Assembly: GCF_000204055.1 (NCBI RefSeq)
Contig: NW_006768781.1
Coordinates: 379,557-443,556, forward strand
Source of the DNA: Melampsora larici-populina 98AG31
Lineage: Eukaryota; Basidiomycota; Pucciniomycetes; Pucciniales; Melampsoraceae
Reading direction: 5' to 3'
Length of the DNA stretch: 64,000 nt
Below the pieces are notes generated by a model, which saw nothing but the letters and a program-made list of their open reading frames with translations, had not been told where the DNA came from and ran no database searches. The first letter of the stretch is position 1. Every line of letters begins with the position of its first letter. Of the stretch, positions 11,680-23,025 are shown one piece after another. A program made the translations under genes and the position numbers.

Positions 11680-13112
11680 TTATGGTGTACGTGTAGACTC
11701 ATACTGACATATAAACATGACATGGGTAAAACATGTAATTTTTCCATGTCATGTTTGGTCAAAATTCATCCCCAAGCCAAATACCGTACGACACGACTCA
11801 TACTGACACACATCGACATGGATTTTTGATTTACAAATCCCGTGTCGTAACATGAGTCATGGCGGACGGTCTGATGGCCGAGAAGTGCCATACTGACAAA
11901 AACATGACACCATCTTGCATCTAATAGCTTTACCCGATTCACCACCGGTACACAGTCAACCGTTCCCACCTACCAACTCAAACATTCCCTCCTTCACTTT
12001 TGTTTCTTTGAGTAAGTATTTCAACTCCTTCTATCTTTGAAGTACTCACAATATTCAACTTGGAACTCATCAATTTTCCATCAAAAGTCACTTTCTTTCA
12101 ATCGCTTTCATCCGATTCAATCAAAATCAATCGTTTTCATCCGATTCAATCGAAATCAATTGTTTTCATCCAATTCAATCGAAATCGATTGCTTTCATCT
12201 GATCCAATCGATATCGATCATTTCCAGACTCCATCTGATCCAATCAAAATCGATTGTCTCCATCTGATTCACCTAAACTCAATCATCTCAACTGTTCATC
12301 ATTCAATCAAACCAAATTACACTAAATCTTTAGTTTCTAATCAAAACAATCAAAACAAGCCATCTCATTTATTAAATTCAAAACAATTCATTTCAATTTC
12401 TTCAAATTAATGCAACTTTTTTATCTTTAGATTCATCCATTTAAATCACAATGATGATGTGAGATAAAACTTAATTCTTTCTTCCATGATGGTCAGATAC
12501 CAGTACACGCAGAAGTCTCACAGGCCAATTTGATAGAGGATGGAATCAGATCTTGCATGTTCATTCTTCACTATGTGAATGTGGAACTACTTGATCTCCA
12601 TTCCTCTATCAAATTGGTTTTGGATCATGATGATTCACGGTCACTGCTGAGGTTCAACTGTACCTGTCCTCCCCAAGACTGGGTTGGCTTCACGCACCAG
12701 ATTCCTTTTGATGGAAAATTGATGAGTTCCAAGTTGAATATTGTGAGTACTTCAAAGATAGAAGGAGTTGAAATACTTACTCAAAGAAACAAAAGTGAAG
12801 GAGGGAATGTTTGAGTTGGTAGGTGGGAACGGTTGACTATGTACCGGTGGTGAATCAGGTAAAGCTATTAGATGCAAGATGGTGTCATGTTTTTGTCAGT
12901 ATGGCACTTCTCGGCCATCAGACCGTCCGCCATGACTCATGTTACGACACGGTTTTTTTAAATCAAAAATCCATGTCGATGTGTGTCAGTATGAGTCGTG
13001 TCGTACGGTATTTGGCTCGGGGATGAATTTCAACCAAACATGACATGGAAAAATTACATGTTTTACCCATGTCATGTTTATATGTCAGTATGAGTCTACA
13101 CGTACACCATAA
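11680..13112. mobile_element. Foldback element nested in the pogo transposon
   Basis: About 407-bp arms, 11680-12086 and 12705-13112, are inverted copies with only scattered differences. The ends are TTATGGTGTACGTGTAGACT and its complement, flanked by TAAA on both sides (11676-11679, 13113-13116), a likely 4-bp target duplication. The roughly 620-bp loop contains a CAATCGAAAT-type minisatellite and a smaller inverted pair (about 12517-12535 and 12598-12617). No transposase is present. Frames inside the arms are mirror images and are not considered genes. Confidence 0.75.
12090..12290. repeat. Degenerate minisatellite, about 24-bp unit
   Basis: Six or more imperfect copies of a unit containing TTTTCATCCGATTCAATCGA in the loop of the nested foldback element. 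The copies differ by 1-4 bases. Confidence 0.65.
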
Positions 13113-13277
13113 TAAATGCATAACATTATGCATTTTGGGGGTGTAGGTCCAAAAGTATAACCCGTCTAAATGCATAGCAAAATCGGTCGCCCCAATTTAT
13201 GCATTTGCGCGGGTTCGACTGTATGCACTTCAGCCCCTGTCAAGAGTCGGATCGTCTTGTGATTCTAGGCGCTAATT

Positions 13278-14961
13278 TATTACCTTTGCTAAAAAGCTTG
13301 GCCCGATCGAGAAAAAATAAAAAATAAATAGACCCAAATTTCGCCGCAGCAGTCACAACGCAGCAGAGAGAAAAGTGGGTGCCTTCCAATCCATTCCATC
13401 CGTTTGATTCCTCCGCTGATGCCAAAAAATTTTCGTCCAATCCCAGTCAATCACTTCGTTTTCCTCACCAAACTCAACTCAGTCCCTTGTTGCTTCTCGC
13501 ATTCTGGAAATGTGTCTCTCCACTGTGGACAATTGATTGATGGTCTGTGTAAGAAAAAAGGTACATTTTTTTGCTTCAATTCCTCCCATTTGTCTCTTCA
13601 GTGCATTCCATTCAACCTACTGATAATCTCCAATATCCTTTCTAGGCATCCTTCTCCCATCCTTACCACCATACTGTCCCAAAGGTATCGATTTTGGAGT
13701 CAATGTGTTGAAGTTTAGAACTGTAGTTAGAGAAGATTGTCATTGTATAGGAATTAGAATCAATGAATCCTAGATAAGATTGGTGTAAAAATTGAAATCC
13801 TTTTACTCTTCTTCATAGGATCACGAGCAAATCGATCAATTTTGATCTTGTTCAAAAAAATGAGTCTCTAGATTACACCAGAGAGTTGAGATTGTTCACA
13901 ATCTCTCCCATAGGAACACAGGAAGCTCAATCGGTTTTTATCGATCAAACCACTTGATTTTTGATCGGTAAAAACCAATCAAAAGCAGAGATCATTGTCC
14001 ATCTTGTTCATAGGATCATAGACAATTTGAGTAGGTTTGGATGACTTCAAACCCAATAATATCTTACTTGTCATCGTCCTCATAAGATATTTGAGATTGC
14101 TCTCAACTCATGATCATCGGATTGTCTCATGAGTCATAGGAGAATCAATTGGGAATTGACTGGTTTTGATATTGTTCATGACCAATCAATCATTTTGATG
14201 ATCTCAATCACCTTGAAAACTGACACACATTTTGAATATCTTTCATAAGATATTCAATCTCAGACTTTTGTTATGCAGCAGAGCATGGCACTGGACAGGT
14301 TGAAGATATGTAAGATACATCTCATTCAACTTGGCCTTTTTCTCAGATTAGCAGAGTAGTCGTAAGGATCATAAAAGCTTCAACATCAATCCTTAATTTC
14401 ATGTGTTAACAAATGCTTGTTATCGACATAGGAGGAACAGTGTGAAAAGCTTCACATAACAAATGATCCGTTGGACCGGATTTGACCTACATAGTGACTA
14501 AAACATGTGATCTCTGAACATCAAACTTCAACACATTGACTCCAAAATCGATACCTTTGGGACAGTATGGTGGTAAGGATGGGAGAAGGATGCCTAGAAA
14601 GGATATTGGAGATTATCAGTAGGTTGAATGGAATGCACTGAAGAGACAAATGGGAGGAATTGAAGCAAAAAAATGTACCTTTTTTCTTACACAGACCATC
14701 AATCAATTGTCCACAGTGGAGAGACACATTTCCAGGATGCGAGAAGCAACAAGGGACTGAGTTGAGTTTGGTGAGGAAAACAAAGTGATCGACTGGGATT
14801 TGACGAAAATTTTTTGGCGTCAGCGGAGGAATCAAACGGATGGAATGGATTGGAAGGCACCCACTTTTCTCTCTGCTGCGTTGTGACTGCTGCGGCGAAA
14901 TTCGGGTCTATTTATTTTTTATTTTTTCTCGATCGGGCCAAGCTTTTTAGCAAAAGTAATA
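13278..14961. mobile_element. Second foldback element with 439-bp arms
   Basis: Arms 13278-13716 and 14523-14961 are near-identical inverted copies. A 104-codon frame (13404-13718 plus) reappears on the minus strand (14521-14835) with only a few substitutions. The ends begin TATTAC(C/T)TTTGCTAAAAAGC. No clean target duplication was found. The 806-bp loop is AT-rich and has no recognisable gene. The transcript could form a very long hairpin. The element starts 57 bp beyond the right end of the pogo transposon. Confidence 0.72.
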
Positions 14962-14972
14962 CCTCCAGTCTC

Positions 14973-15067
14973 GCACTGAAGACGTTCAATTGGAGATTGA
15001 TGTTATCAAGCGATCAAAGCTTCCCGTAGCACCATTCTCTCAGTTCAAAATTGATATCCGAACCTGA
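14973..15067 (+). pseudogene. 3' exon relic of an unrecognised gene, copy A
   Basis: An open stretch after an AG acceptor encodes SRTEDVQLEIDVIKRSKLP, then a tail ending QFKIDIRT and stop. The QLEI(D/N)VIKRS(K/E)LP peptide recurs at 17345-17395, and a more decayed DNA copy lies at about 19005-19050. Each copy sits upstream of desaturase-like sequence or its duplicated flank, marking the duplicated block. Function unknown. Confidence 0.35.
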
Positions 15068-15516
15068 AACACTTTTCATCTAGCGGAGGAAGCCTTACAG
15101 TCATGCCCTAGCACGTGTAGAACAATTCTCCCAATGACAGATTAATCAAGGTCTCAGTAAGGTTTGCGACACGAGTAGAGTGATGTCAGGTGATGTCTCA
15201 CTTCTTTTGGATGAAATTATGAATCGAAATTGACATCATACAAAGGGTATCGAATTCATTACGACTTGACTTTCTCCCTCAAAGTCCTTTGATCATAGGC
15301 GTAATTGTTTTATGAGGAAAATCATTTGAATGCATTCACCTTCGTTTCGAACATTGATATTTTTCGTCATTTTTGTCGCTCTTTTATAAACTGTAGAGAT
15401 ATCTCAAAACGAGAACTGAAGAGTCTGTGTCCATTTACTTGTTCCAAAACTTCGAACTCATCATTCTCAATGCTAACTCAGATTTGGATCAACACGGATG
15501 GCCATTCTTTGATCAG

Positions 15517-16501
15517 ATCCCAAAACAGTCTTGGGAGACGTGTTCCTTTATGAAGGGGATAAAGCAACCAATGAATATACTGTCGATTATTCAAAAATCA
15601 TTGAAGTACCTCTTCAAGACCTTCGAACTACAGCAGAAGAACTGGATCTACATACTCATGGCTTCACTTGGGTTCCCAAACGACATGTCCCTGGAATCGA
15701 AAAAATGAAAGAATTCTCTGATGAACACTATCTTGCCTTGAAAGAAGATTCGGTTCAGCTTGTAAAAAAAATGTAAGAAGCTATCTCAGTGTCTTCAAAG
15801 ATCACAAGTTGAAGCTCACATTGAATTACAATCTTTAGGACAGGAGCAAAATTGGCAGTCGCTTTGAATCTCTTCATAGAGATCACAACTCACTGGAATC
15901 ATCAATATCATTTCCAGTGATTCACTCTGACATGTCAGCAGAGGGGGCCCTATTTACGAAAGGCTTAGCACAAGAAAAGTTTTTGAAATCAGTTGATCCA
16001 GAGGAGGTTAAATTTGGAAAGCACTTACAGCTAGGAGGTGAAAACGTTGTAATCTACAATGTTTGGAGGCCGATCCGTAGAGTTCATGACATTCCTCTTG
16101 GTATCTGCAAATGGGATTCAGTCTCCCAAGAAGATGTTTTAGATTGGGGAATCTTACCAACATACGTTGCAAACACTGTTCAGGCATGGAAATATAGAAA
16201 AGGTCAAAGTTGGTTTTACTTAAGTAAACAGAGACCTGACGAGGTTTATGTATTTATGCAACATGATAGTCGGGCACCTAATTCACATGGGATTAATGTT
16301 CCACACGCTTCATTTTCTTTCAGAGAAGATTTCGGCAAACGAGCTACTCGAATGAGTTTTGAGTCAGTGGTATATGCGATCGTCGATCCAGCTCCGCTTG
16401 AAGTTGTTGATGCAGCCTCAGTTGAACTCGTTGATCCGGCCTCACCTGAAACAATGTTATCAAGATGGACTAAGCAAGTCAAATCATTATGGAAAGAATG
16501 A
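15517..16501 (+). pseudogene. AsaB/GA4-desaturase-like gene, copy 1, frameshifted
   Basis: Paralogue of the gene at 19553-20507. Exon 15517-15772 (TVLGDVFLYEGDKATNEYTV onward) joins 15839-16501. Family blocks: GENVVIYNVWRPIRRV, PLGICKWDSV, GQSWFYLSKQRPDEVYVFMQHDSR and HASFSF, ending KQVKSLWKE. Compared with copy 2, one base is missing at about 15860-15868, which breaks the frame before the conserved VIHSDMSA block; a shortened protein from ATG 15917 is the only open product of the second part. A unique insert AAPL/ASVELVDPAS-like lies near the C-terminus. The first exon was not found. The family includes fungal non-haem iron oxygenase-like enzymes of secondary metabolism (AsaB, GA4 desaturase); substrate unknown. 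Confidence 0.65.
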
Positions 16502-17250
16502 AGAAACTCCGAAAAACGAAAACTCTTTATTTAGAATTTGAAGCGCTTCAAACTTTGTTGTATGAGGGAACATTCATCGCATGATAATCTTGCACCATAC
16601 TAAACCTTCATATAAATCTATTCATTTATCACATATGTAATCCGATACCCATCTAATTGCAATTGGCGCCTGAATACAGCATGTAGTAGAAAACTAATCT
16701 GGCGCAGCATAACATCCTGATAAGATGGATGGATGCAAATTGGGCGAACCAAATGGATTCTTTCAGCACATAATTATGAGCTGGATGACTTCAAAATTAT
16801 AGTAATTGATTTGACAGAGATCCATCAAAGAAACCATCAAATCATAGTTCTGAACTCAAGTTGCTTTTTTGTGCAACATAATCGTAAGGTCGAGGATGGG
16901 GTGGAGATAAACAAAGTGATCAACTTTTCGACCTCATGTTTAGAGGATTCTCTTTTCCTGAGGTACTCTATTACCAGCGCCATATTTGAAGTACATCGAA
17001 GAAGGTGTAGAGTTGCCTCGATTTTGATAAAACCTAAGATACCAACTTCAACCAAGATCTATGAAGATGTATATCATTCTTCCAAGCTACTTCTGATGTC
17101 TCTACAATCGCAAATTGGAAGTGACAATACATGTATCTCGTTCAAACTTGAAGATAAGACACATGATTTGATCCCCCGGAGACTTTCTACAGGGAAGCTA
17201 CAGGAAGCCCACTGATCAAGTTAAAGTTGAAAGCTACATACTGTTACGCT
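16502..17250 (+). other. Spacer with an unsupported 160-codon frame
   Basis: The first 190 bp match the 3' flank of copy 2 (about 20520-20640), so they belong to the duplicated block. A frame at 16733-17215 codes for 160 aa with no recognised domain. It overlaps a minus-strand frame and has no splice context. It may be decayed coding sequence. Confidence 0.25.
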
Positions 17251-17251
17251 C

Positions 17252-18160
17252 CTTGCAAATCAGAGTGGTCTGAACTTCAGGATCTCTCAAAAGTCATATT
17301 TTCTGCAATTTCAGCCGTCGACTTACCTTGAATCTTGAATCGAATCAGATGGTCAATTGGAAATTAATGTTATCAAGCGATCAGAGCTTCCTAACCAAAT
17401 CAAGCGTAAGTTTTTCTTTGCTCGATTTGGAACAAAATCAAATTACTTAAATCTTTCCATGATGGTCCTTTGGACAAAAAAAATCAAAGAGAAATTTCTG
17501 GGAAATTGGTTACTGGTACCACGAGTACACCTGAAGATAGTATAGAGAATTGGTCAGACGGTAGTAAGAAAATCAATAATGAAGAGATTGTAAGACTTCG
17601 TCATTTTCTGCCCGTCTACGTAATCATCTTCCACCGGTTTGTAAAAGAAGTTAAGAGAATTATTAATTGATACTGCTTTATTAAATATGATAGGTCGCAA
17701 AGCATTTACCTACACATGGGAAATTTCCAACTACGACAGTTGAAATTATGCCAGTTTTTCTGAAACCAAGTGGATTTTTTATTTCTAATCCATCGCTTGG
17801 TAAGTGTTAATTTCCCCTTAAAATCACAATCTCATTCAATCACTGATACTTTTTGTTTCGATGAATAGACATTTGTTCCGTAAAAGATACAATGTCTAAA
17901 ATATGTCGTAATGATACAGAAATAGCCGGTCTCAAAGCAAACCCGGTTGGCAAAAAACCCGGTACACCTGGTTGTCTTTTTGGCTTGGAGGTGTCAAAAA
18001 TGTCAACTCAATACACAAAGTTGCCACCAAAAAAGCAACTGGGTGTACCGGGTTTTTTGGCAACCGGGTTTGCTTTGAGAAATGGAAAAGTAGCTTAAAA
18101 TATCATTCTGATACCAGACACATCTTCTTAAAAATTTATTGCAAATACTTGTTGCACTAG
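17252..18160 (+). pseudogene. Decayed multi-exon gene, copy B, interrupted by a MITE
   Basis: Coding-like pieces with splice signals: QLEINVIKRSELPNQIK before GTAAGT at about 17406; SFHDGPLDKKNQREISGKLV onward (17450-17670); THGKFPTTTVEIMPVFLKPS up to GTAAGT at about 17801; and after a TAG acceptor DICSVKDTMSKICRNDTEIAG (17871-17930). The last exon then runs into the MITE at 17931 and resumes at about 18080 with KWKSSLKYHSDTRHIFLKIY and a stop. Family not recognised. The upstream part (17252-17395) is a diverged copy of 18905-19050. Stops and missing links make a functional gene unlikely. Confidence 0.35.
17931..18079. mobile_element. MITE, 149 bp with 44-bp inverted repeats
   Basis: The left arm (17931-17974, starting CTCAAAGCAAACCCGGTTG) and right arm (18036-18079) are inverted copies with about 3 mismatches around a 61-bp loop. 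No coding capacity. It breaks an otherwise coding-like exon. The target duplication is not clear; GAAAT(A/G)G on each side is one candidate. Confidence 0.65.
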
Positions 18161-18890
18161 GATTCATATAACTCTTTAATAAAGTTAGAAAATGATACAC
18201 GTTTTTTGAAATCACTTGTACATATATGAAAAGTGATGAAAAGTTTTGTTTGTAATATACATTATATCTTGATAAGGATATGTTAATGATTTATATTTTT
18301 AAACCAGGATTTGTTTATGATTTATTATTTTGATCATCGAGAATATGAAATCCAACTATATATATTCTCCAAGTTTTTTTTCCAATGTCTTTCTATCTTG
18401 ATTTGAATTAGGAAGAACCCTATTAACTTTCTGAAAAACAGATTTGTTGAACATTTGTGACATGAAAGTTGAGATAGAATCCTTTTGGGGGAGGGCCTGA
18501 TTTGTAAAACTAGCCACAACTTCAAGAAGGGAAACTTCTCTAGGACTCAATATAAATCAACGTGCCCGAGGGTAAAAGTGTGAAACTGGTAATTGGCTGG
18601 ATTGTAAATAATTTTTGGTAGAGCTATCTCGTTATCTCTCATGACCTCCAATCCTTGAGAACCACGATGAAAAGTTGAAAAAGTTTTAAGATTCCGATGG
18701 AATCGTGACTCATGAGGAGCCTGAGCCCTTGATGAACAAAGCAAATTCGACTTCCGCGTTGAATGAAAGAAAGAGCTATGAATGACTCGCAACCAAAACT
18801 AAGAAAATTAAAGGAATCTCATGAATGACTTCCAATTACAACAAGGAAAACTGAGGGGATCCCAATGAACGAGTAAGATTTGTCATCTTC
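18161..18890. other. AT-rich spacer, nothing recognised
   Basis: Lies between the decayed gene and the second desaturase block. Short frames on both strands have no motif or splice logic. Confidence 0.4.
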
Positions 18891-18899
18891 AAACTATCT

Positions 18900-19552
18900 T
18901 GATCCTTGCAAATCAGAGTGGTCAGAGATTCAGGCCTTCTCAAGAGTCAATTTTCACAATTTTAGTCACCGACTTATGTACTTCGACTCTTGATTTGAAT
19001 CGTATCCTCAATCGGATGATGCTATTAGGCAATCAGGACTTCCTGTGGCACCATTCCCTTCACAAAGGTAAAAATCATTAACCAAACCTGAAACACTTTC
19101 CGCTTAGGTCTGACCCAAAGAGATCCCTAAAACCTCATATCCTAGCCCGGGGCCGTGCGTATATACAACAAATCTCCCAATTGGATCATAGTCAAGGTCT
19201 CAAAGCTTTGCGACACGAGTAGAGTGATGTCTCACTTATTTGGAAACAAAATATGATTCTTGTTATCATCTGATGGGTTGAGAGGTGTTTCCCTCCTTGG
19301 CTTTTTGCACGAAGCGTTCATTCCATCAGAAGCATTAAATACATTTATGAGAGTTTGTTTTTCCAATGTATCCGACATCTTTACAAACATTGGTCATTTT
19401 CACTCTTCTTTTTCGGTCCACTACAAGATGTAGCAATATTTTCAAACGGGAATTAAAGTCCAGTACGTGTTCATTTACCTTTTCCTCAAATTCATCTTTC
19501 TCAATGCTAACTCGAATTGGGTTAATCTGAATGATCCTTTTTTAAAAATTAG
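18900..19552 (+). repeat. Duplicated upstream flank of the desaturase-like genes
   Basis: 18903-19050 is a diverged copy of 17252-17395, and 19014-19230 matches 15020-15200, including TTTGCGACACGAGTAGAGTG (15161 and 19206). With the 3' flank similarity this shows that a block of about 1.7 kb, promoter included, was duplicated. Confidence 0.6.
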
Positions 19553-20507
19553 ATCCCGCAACAGTCTTGGGAGAAGTTTACCTTTATGCGGGGGATAAAG
19601 CAACTAATTCATTGACTGTTGATGATTCAAAAATCATCCAAGTACCTCTTCAAGACCTTCAAACTATCAGTAAAAAACAAACACCGAACCTAAATACTCA
19701 TGGTTTTACTTATGTTTCTCAAAGACGTGTACCCGGAATCGAAAGAATGGTAGAATTCTCTGATGAACACTATTTTGCTTTGAAGGAAGATTCAATTCAG
19801 CTTGTAAAGAAATTGTAAGTAAATCTTTACAGAAATGTATCTTCAACCAGAAAATAGAGTGAGGCTCACATTGATTTTTGATATTTAGAACGGGTGCAAA
19901 ATCGGCCGTTGCTTATGCATCTGTTTATAGAGGTGACAATTCATTAGACTCATTAAAACCAGTTCCAGTGATTCACTCTGACATGTCAGCAAAGGGAGCC
20001 GATTTAACGAAAGGCCTTGCACAAGATATCTTTTTGAAATCAGATGATCCAAAGGAAGTTGAATTTGGAAAGCACTTGAAGCTAGGAGGTAAAAACGTTG
20101 TAATCTACAATGTTTGGAGACCGATTCGTACAGTTCAAGATAATCCTCTTGGTATTTGCAAATGGAATTCTGTTTTGGAAGAAGATGCTTTGGATTTAGG
20201 AATCATCCCAACAGACGTTACAAATGCACCACAGCCATGGAAGTATAGAAAAGGTCAACGTTGGTTTTACTTAAACAAACAGAGACCTGATCAAGTTTAT
20301 GTATTTATGCAACATGATAGTAGGGCAGGAAAAGATGGACATGGCATGAATGTTCCACATGCTTCATTTTCTTTACGAGGAGATTTTTCTAAAAAACCTA
20401 CTCGAATGAGTTTTGAATCAGTAGTCTTTGCAATTGTGGATCCAATCCCACCTGAAGGAATTTTTTCAAGATGGGCTAAAGATATTAAATCATTATGGAA
20501 CGAATGA
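19553..20507 (+). CDS. AsaB/GA4-desaturase-like protein, copy 2 (5' exon unresolved)
   Basis: Exons 19553-19814 and 19889-20507, phases agreeing, open to the stop; about 293 aa without the missing first exon. Blocks in order: TVLGEVYLYAGDKATNSLTV, THGFTYVSQRRVPGIERM, TGAKSAVAYASVYRGDNS, VIHSDMSAKGADLTKGLAQ, NVVIYNVWRPIRTVQDNPLG, GQRWFYLNKQRPDQVYVFMQ, HDSRAG, VPHASFSL. The NVWRP...PL.(I/V)C.W and RWFY...RPD(Q/E)V...DS pattern is typical of the fungal AsaB-like/GA4 desaturase family, enzymes that oxidise secondary metabolites. Exon 1 must end in phase 1 before the acceptor at 19551-19552; I found no convincing ATG exon, so the N-terminus is open. The tandem relative at 15517 is broken. Confidence 0.7.
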
Positions 20508-23025
20508 AGATATTTTTATAGGAGAACATGCATCGTATTTGCATCATTTACCAAAGCTTTATATATCATTTTGTCATCTCTCATACATATAATCCGATAC
20601 CAACTTAATTAAAATGTAATAGAAAACTAATCTTGGGCTTGATCATGATCACAACATGTTGATCAGAAGGATAAACGCTGAATCACTTCTAGACTCAAAC
20701 AGTTTTGGCACTCGGAGACATTTGTACTCGGAGACCTTTGTTTCTTTTAGATACTTGTAGCTGGAATTTTTGATAAAAGTTTCTGATACTTATCAAGCTG
20801 CCTTAAAACTTCAAGCGAAATCCTCTTATAAAGCTCGTGTTTGTATAAATAAAAGACTTGTGATCGAATCTTTCAAAAAACTACTTCATCAAGAGAATCA
20901 AAAGCAAGTCATTAAGTTTTTGAAAATACTTTGGGAGCGGGAGAAAATTAGCACACCTAGGCAAGGTGGACCCGGTCCCACACATCAAATCCAAGAGAAT
21001 CACTCCAACATATCACCAGTAGGGGTAGAATCGATTAAAGAATAGCAGAAAAGTTGACTGTAAGCAAAAGAATTCAAAAGATATGGCAAAGCTAGACAAA
21101 AATCTCTCAGTCTTGTTACGTGGTCAATGTAGGCTTGAATCGACTCAAATCGATCCGGAAGCACTACAATGTGCTTGCAAGTCGATGTTTCTTTCAAGAC
21201 TTTTGAGTCCCATTGAAAATCGAATTATGTAGCTTCAGTCTCAGATCCAATTAGGTATTCTTGCCTTTCAAACTTTTGGGTCATTTTCTTTGCAAAACTA
21301 CCTCAAGAATCTTGTATCTTTTAATGTTCTTCACCACTTCAAGTAACTACCCAATGCCTCAGTTTCAAGTACACCAACACACTTATTGTGTTCTCATGTC
21401 TACATTTTCTATTTTGGGATGAATTGTGGTTTGAAGAAGCTCTATTTTACATGGTCAACTCGAATGTTCAATCTAGTGTCTGGTGACATGTTTAGTACTT
21501 CTTTGCAAACCGGTTGAGGGTGATTTCGCACTCAGATCTGTCAAGTTTATGTGGACTTGAGGAACATGGCAAACTGGTAAATACATAACCGTCTTGAGAA
21601 TCGAGATCTCGAAATCCACGATCGCCACCCATCCACCGCCAACGGTAGCGGTAAAACACATTCGAGTTTAGCGTGTGCGTTTTTCGTTAGAGTTTAAAAG
21701 TTAAATAAACCTAGATTAACGTGAGATTGAGTGTCTTTTTCTGTTTCAAAGATCAAGGAAGATGTTGAAAGACTGGTCGTGAGAAGCAAGCAAGAAATGG
21801 TTGAAGTTCACAGTTATGTAGTGTGCGATTCGGTGTTGAGAGAATCTCTCGCGAGGTCGTTTGATGAGATCGACTTCGAACACTTACACCTTCTTCACCG
21901 ATCGCTTTTAGAAAGTAAACTCTACATTCTAGCAGTAGCAGTAGCATGCGCCTCTTTTGCATCCAGATCTTAAGAAATGATACCGAGTTTGAGCGGTCAT
22001 CCACTGCACAAGCAGTGATCAAGTCGTGTGAAGCCTGGTAACGTATGGAAGAATTGCAAGTCATAAAGGTGCGGTTGACCATAAGCTGAACTGGTTGACC
22101 ATCAAATGTATGCATTACGATTTACGAGGTGTGGGGGGATTTTGAGGGGTTCAAGTCTCATTGTCAAGATGAGTTGAAGATGAATGAAAGTCTCTCTGTT
22201 TCTCTCAGTGCAGGTGCTGAAGCGTGGAAGTTGAAGAAATGAAGAAAAGTTAAATTCTCAATCTTCACAAGGAAGGTAAGATTTAATGCATACACAGTCA
22301 CAGTCACAGTCACAGTCACAGTCACCTCGACAAGTCAACTCTCATGAATTTATAAAGAAAGTCAGCCAACAAGTTAAATAAGTAAATGAGCTTTACCCAC
22401 ACCTCAACTGGTCATCAAGTGCATCACTGGAACGCGTTGGAACACTTGAATTTTCACAATCTTCTACCTCGGGTGGGTTCTTTTGATACATAATAAGAAT
22501 TCATGCGTGAGTAAGCAAGTTCTCACACTCGACTCTCTTGACCTCGCCATCATTTATCGATAGTTTTCTTTTTCCCTAATGTAAAGTGTTCTATTTATCT
22601 ATGATACTCTGAATTCCTTCAATCAGCTTTGTCCCCTTGGCCTTTACTGAGATCTATTTTTCACTTGATTTAAACTTGTTGTGATCTTTTTTTACTTTGG
22701 AATCGGATGACTTGAAGTCTATGATATTTACACTTCTTTACCTACCTTTTAACACTTTATCCTACCTACTTTACCACTTCTTTCTTCAAAACATTCTTCA
22801 TAAACTAATCAGATTCTCAAGAGTCTGGCTCTCTTTAAAATCATCATATCTTGATCTTGATCTAGATCATATCATTTCTTCACACAGTTTTAGTTACATT
22901 ATTTTATTTTAGTTGATTTTGTTTGATTTGATTTGAAACTCGATATTTTGAATCAGACTAAAAGCTTTCATCATATAGAAATCTAGTGTTTTGTTTGATT
23001 TTGATCACATTCTTTTGATAACAAG
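20508..23025. other. Long spacer and MPS1 upstream region
   Basis: Frames at 20770-21045 and 21731-21973 have no recognised domain and no splice context. A short (ACAGTC)n array lies at about 22297-22325. The last 500 bp before MPS1 are pyrimidine- and AT-rich, as is common upstream of fungal genes. Confidence 0.4.
22296..22325. repeat. (ACAGTC)n hexanucleotide array
   Basis: About five tandem copies of CAGTCA; no associated gene. Confidence 0.8.

Larger units (their letters stand above)
8809..13221 (+). mobile_element. pogo/Tigger-type DNA transposon (Tc1/mariner superfamily)
   Basis: Terminal inverted repeats begin CAGTCGAACCCGCGCA (8809-8824; reverse complement at 13206-13221) and are flanked by TA on both sides (8807-8808 and 13222-13223), the target duplication of this superfamily. 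Weaker inverted similarity continues inward with TGCATA-rich sequence. The 4.4 kb element carries an open three-exon transposase and, in its 3' part, a nested foldback element (11680-13112). Without that insert it would be about 3 kb. Confidence 0.88.
8441..13264 (-). pseudogene. 3' part of an unrecognised host gene, interrupted by the pogo element
   Basis: Last exon 8640-8441 (acceptor CTGCAG) encodes TSTLEVAHKDDIFILGLPTW through SLDINRGGDDS and stop. The preceding exon appears split by the transposon: 8806-8768 on the left flank (donor GTAGGT) and 13264-13222 on the right flank (acceptor CCTAG). Joining the flanks at the TA target gives an 82-nt exon with no stop that reads ...LLTGAEVHTTANLIPRSKK and fits the phase of the last exon. 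Upstream exons were not found; the second foldback element starts 14 bp upstream of the acceptor. The family is not recognised. The reading depends on a proposed empty site, so it is tentative, but keeping frame across two flanks 4.4 kb apart supports it. Confidence 0.42.

Noticed and set aside
12823..13026. Mirror-image ORFs (67 codons) at 11766-11969 minus and 12823-13026 plus
   Set aside because: They lie in the two arms of the nested foldback element, so their similarity follows from the inverted repeat and gives no evidence of coding.
13404..13718. 104-codon ORF found twice, plus strand here and minus strand at 14521-14835
   Set aside because: The two copies are the arms of the second foldback element. 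No start context, splice signals or known domain.
15305..15553. ORF overlapping the start of desaturase copy 1 as a possible first exon
   Set aside because: Its frame does not join the conserved frame after the acceptor at 15515-15516, and the corresponding copy 2 sequence is not open.
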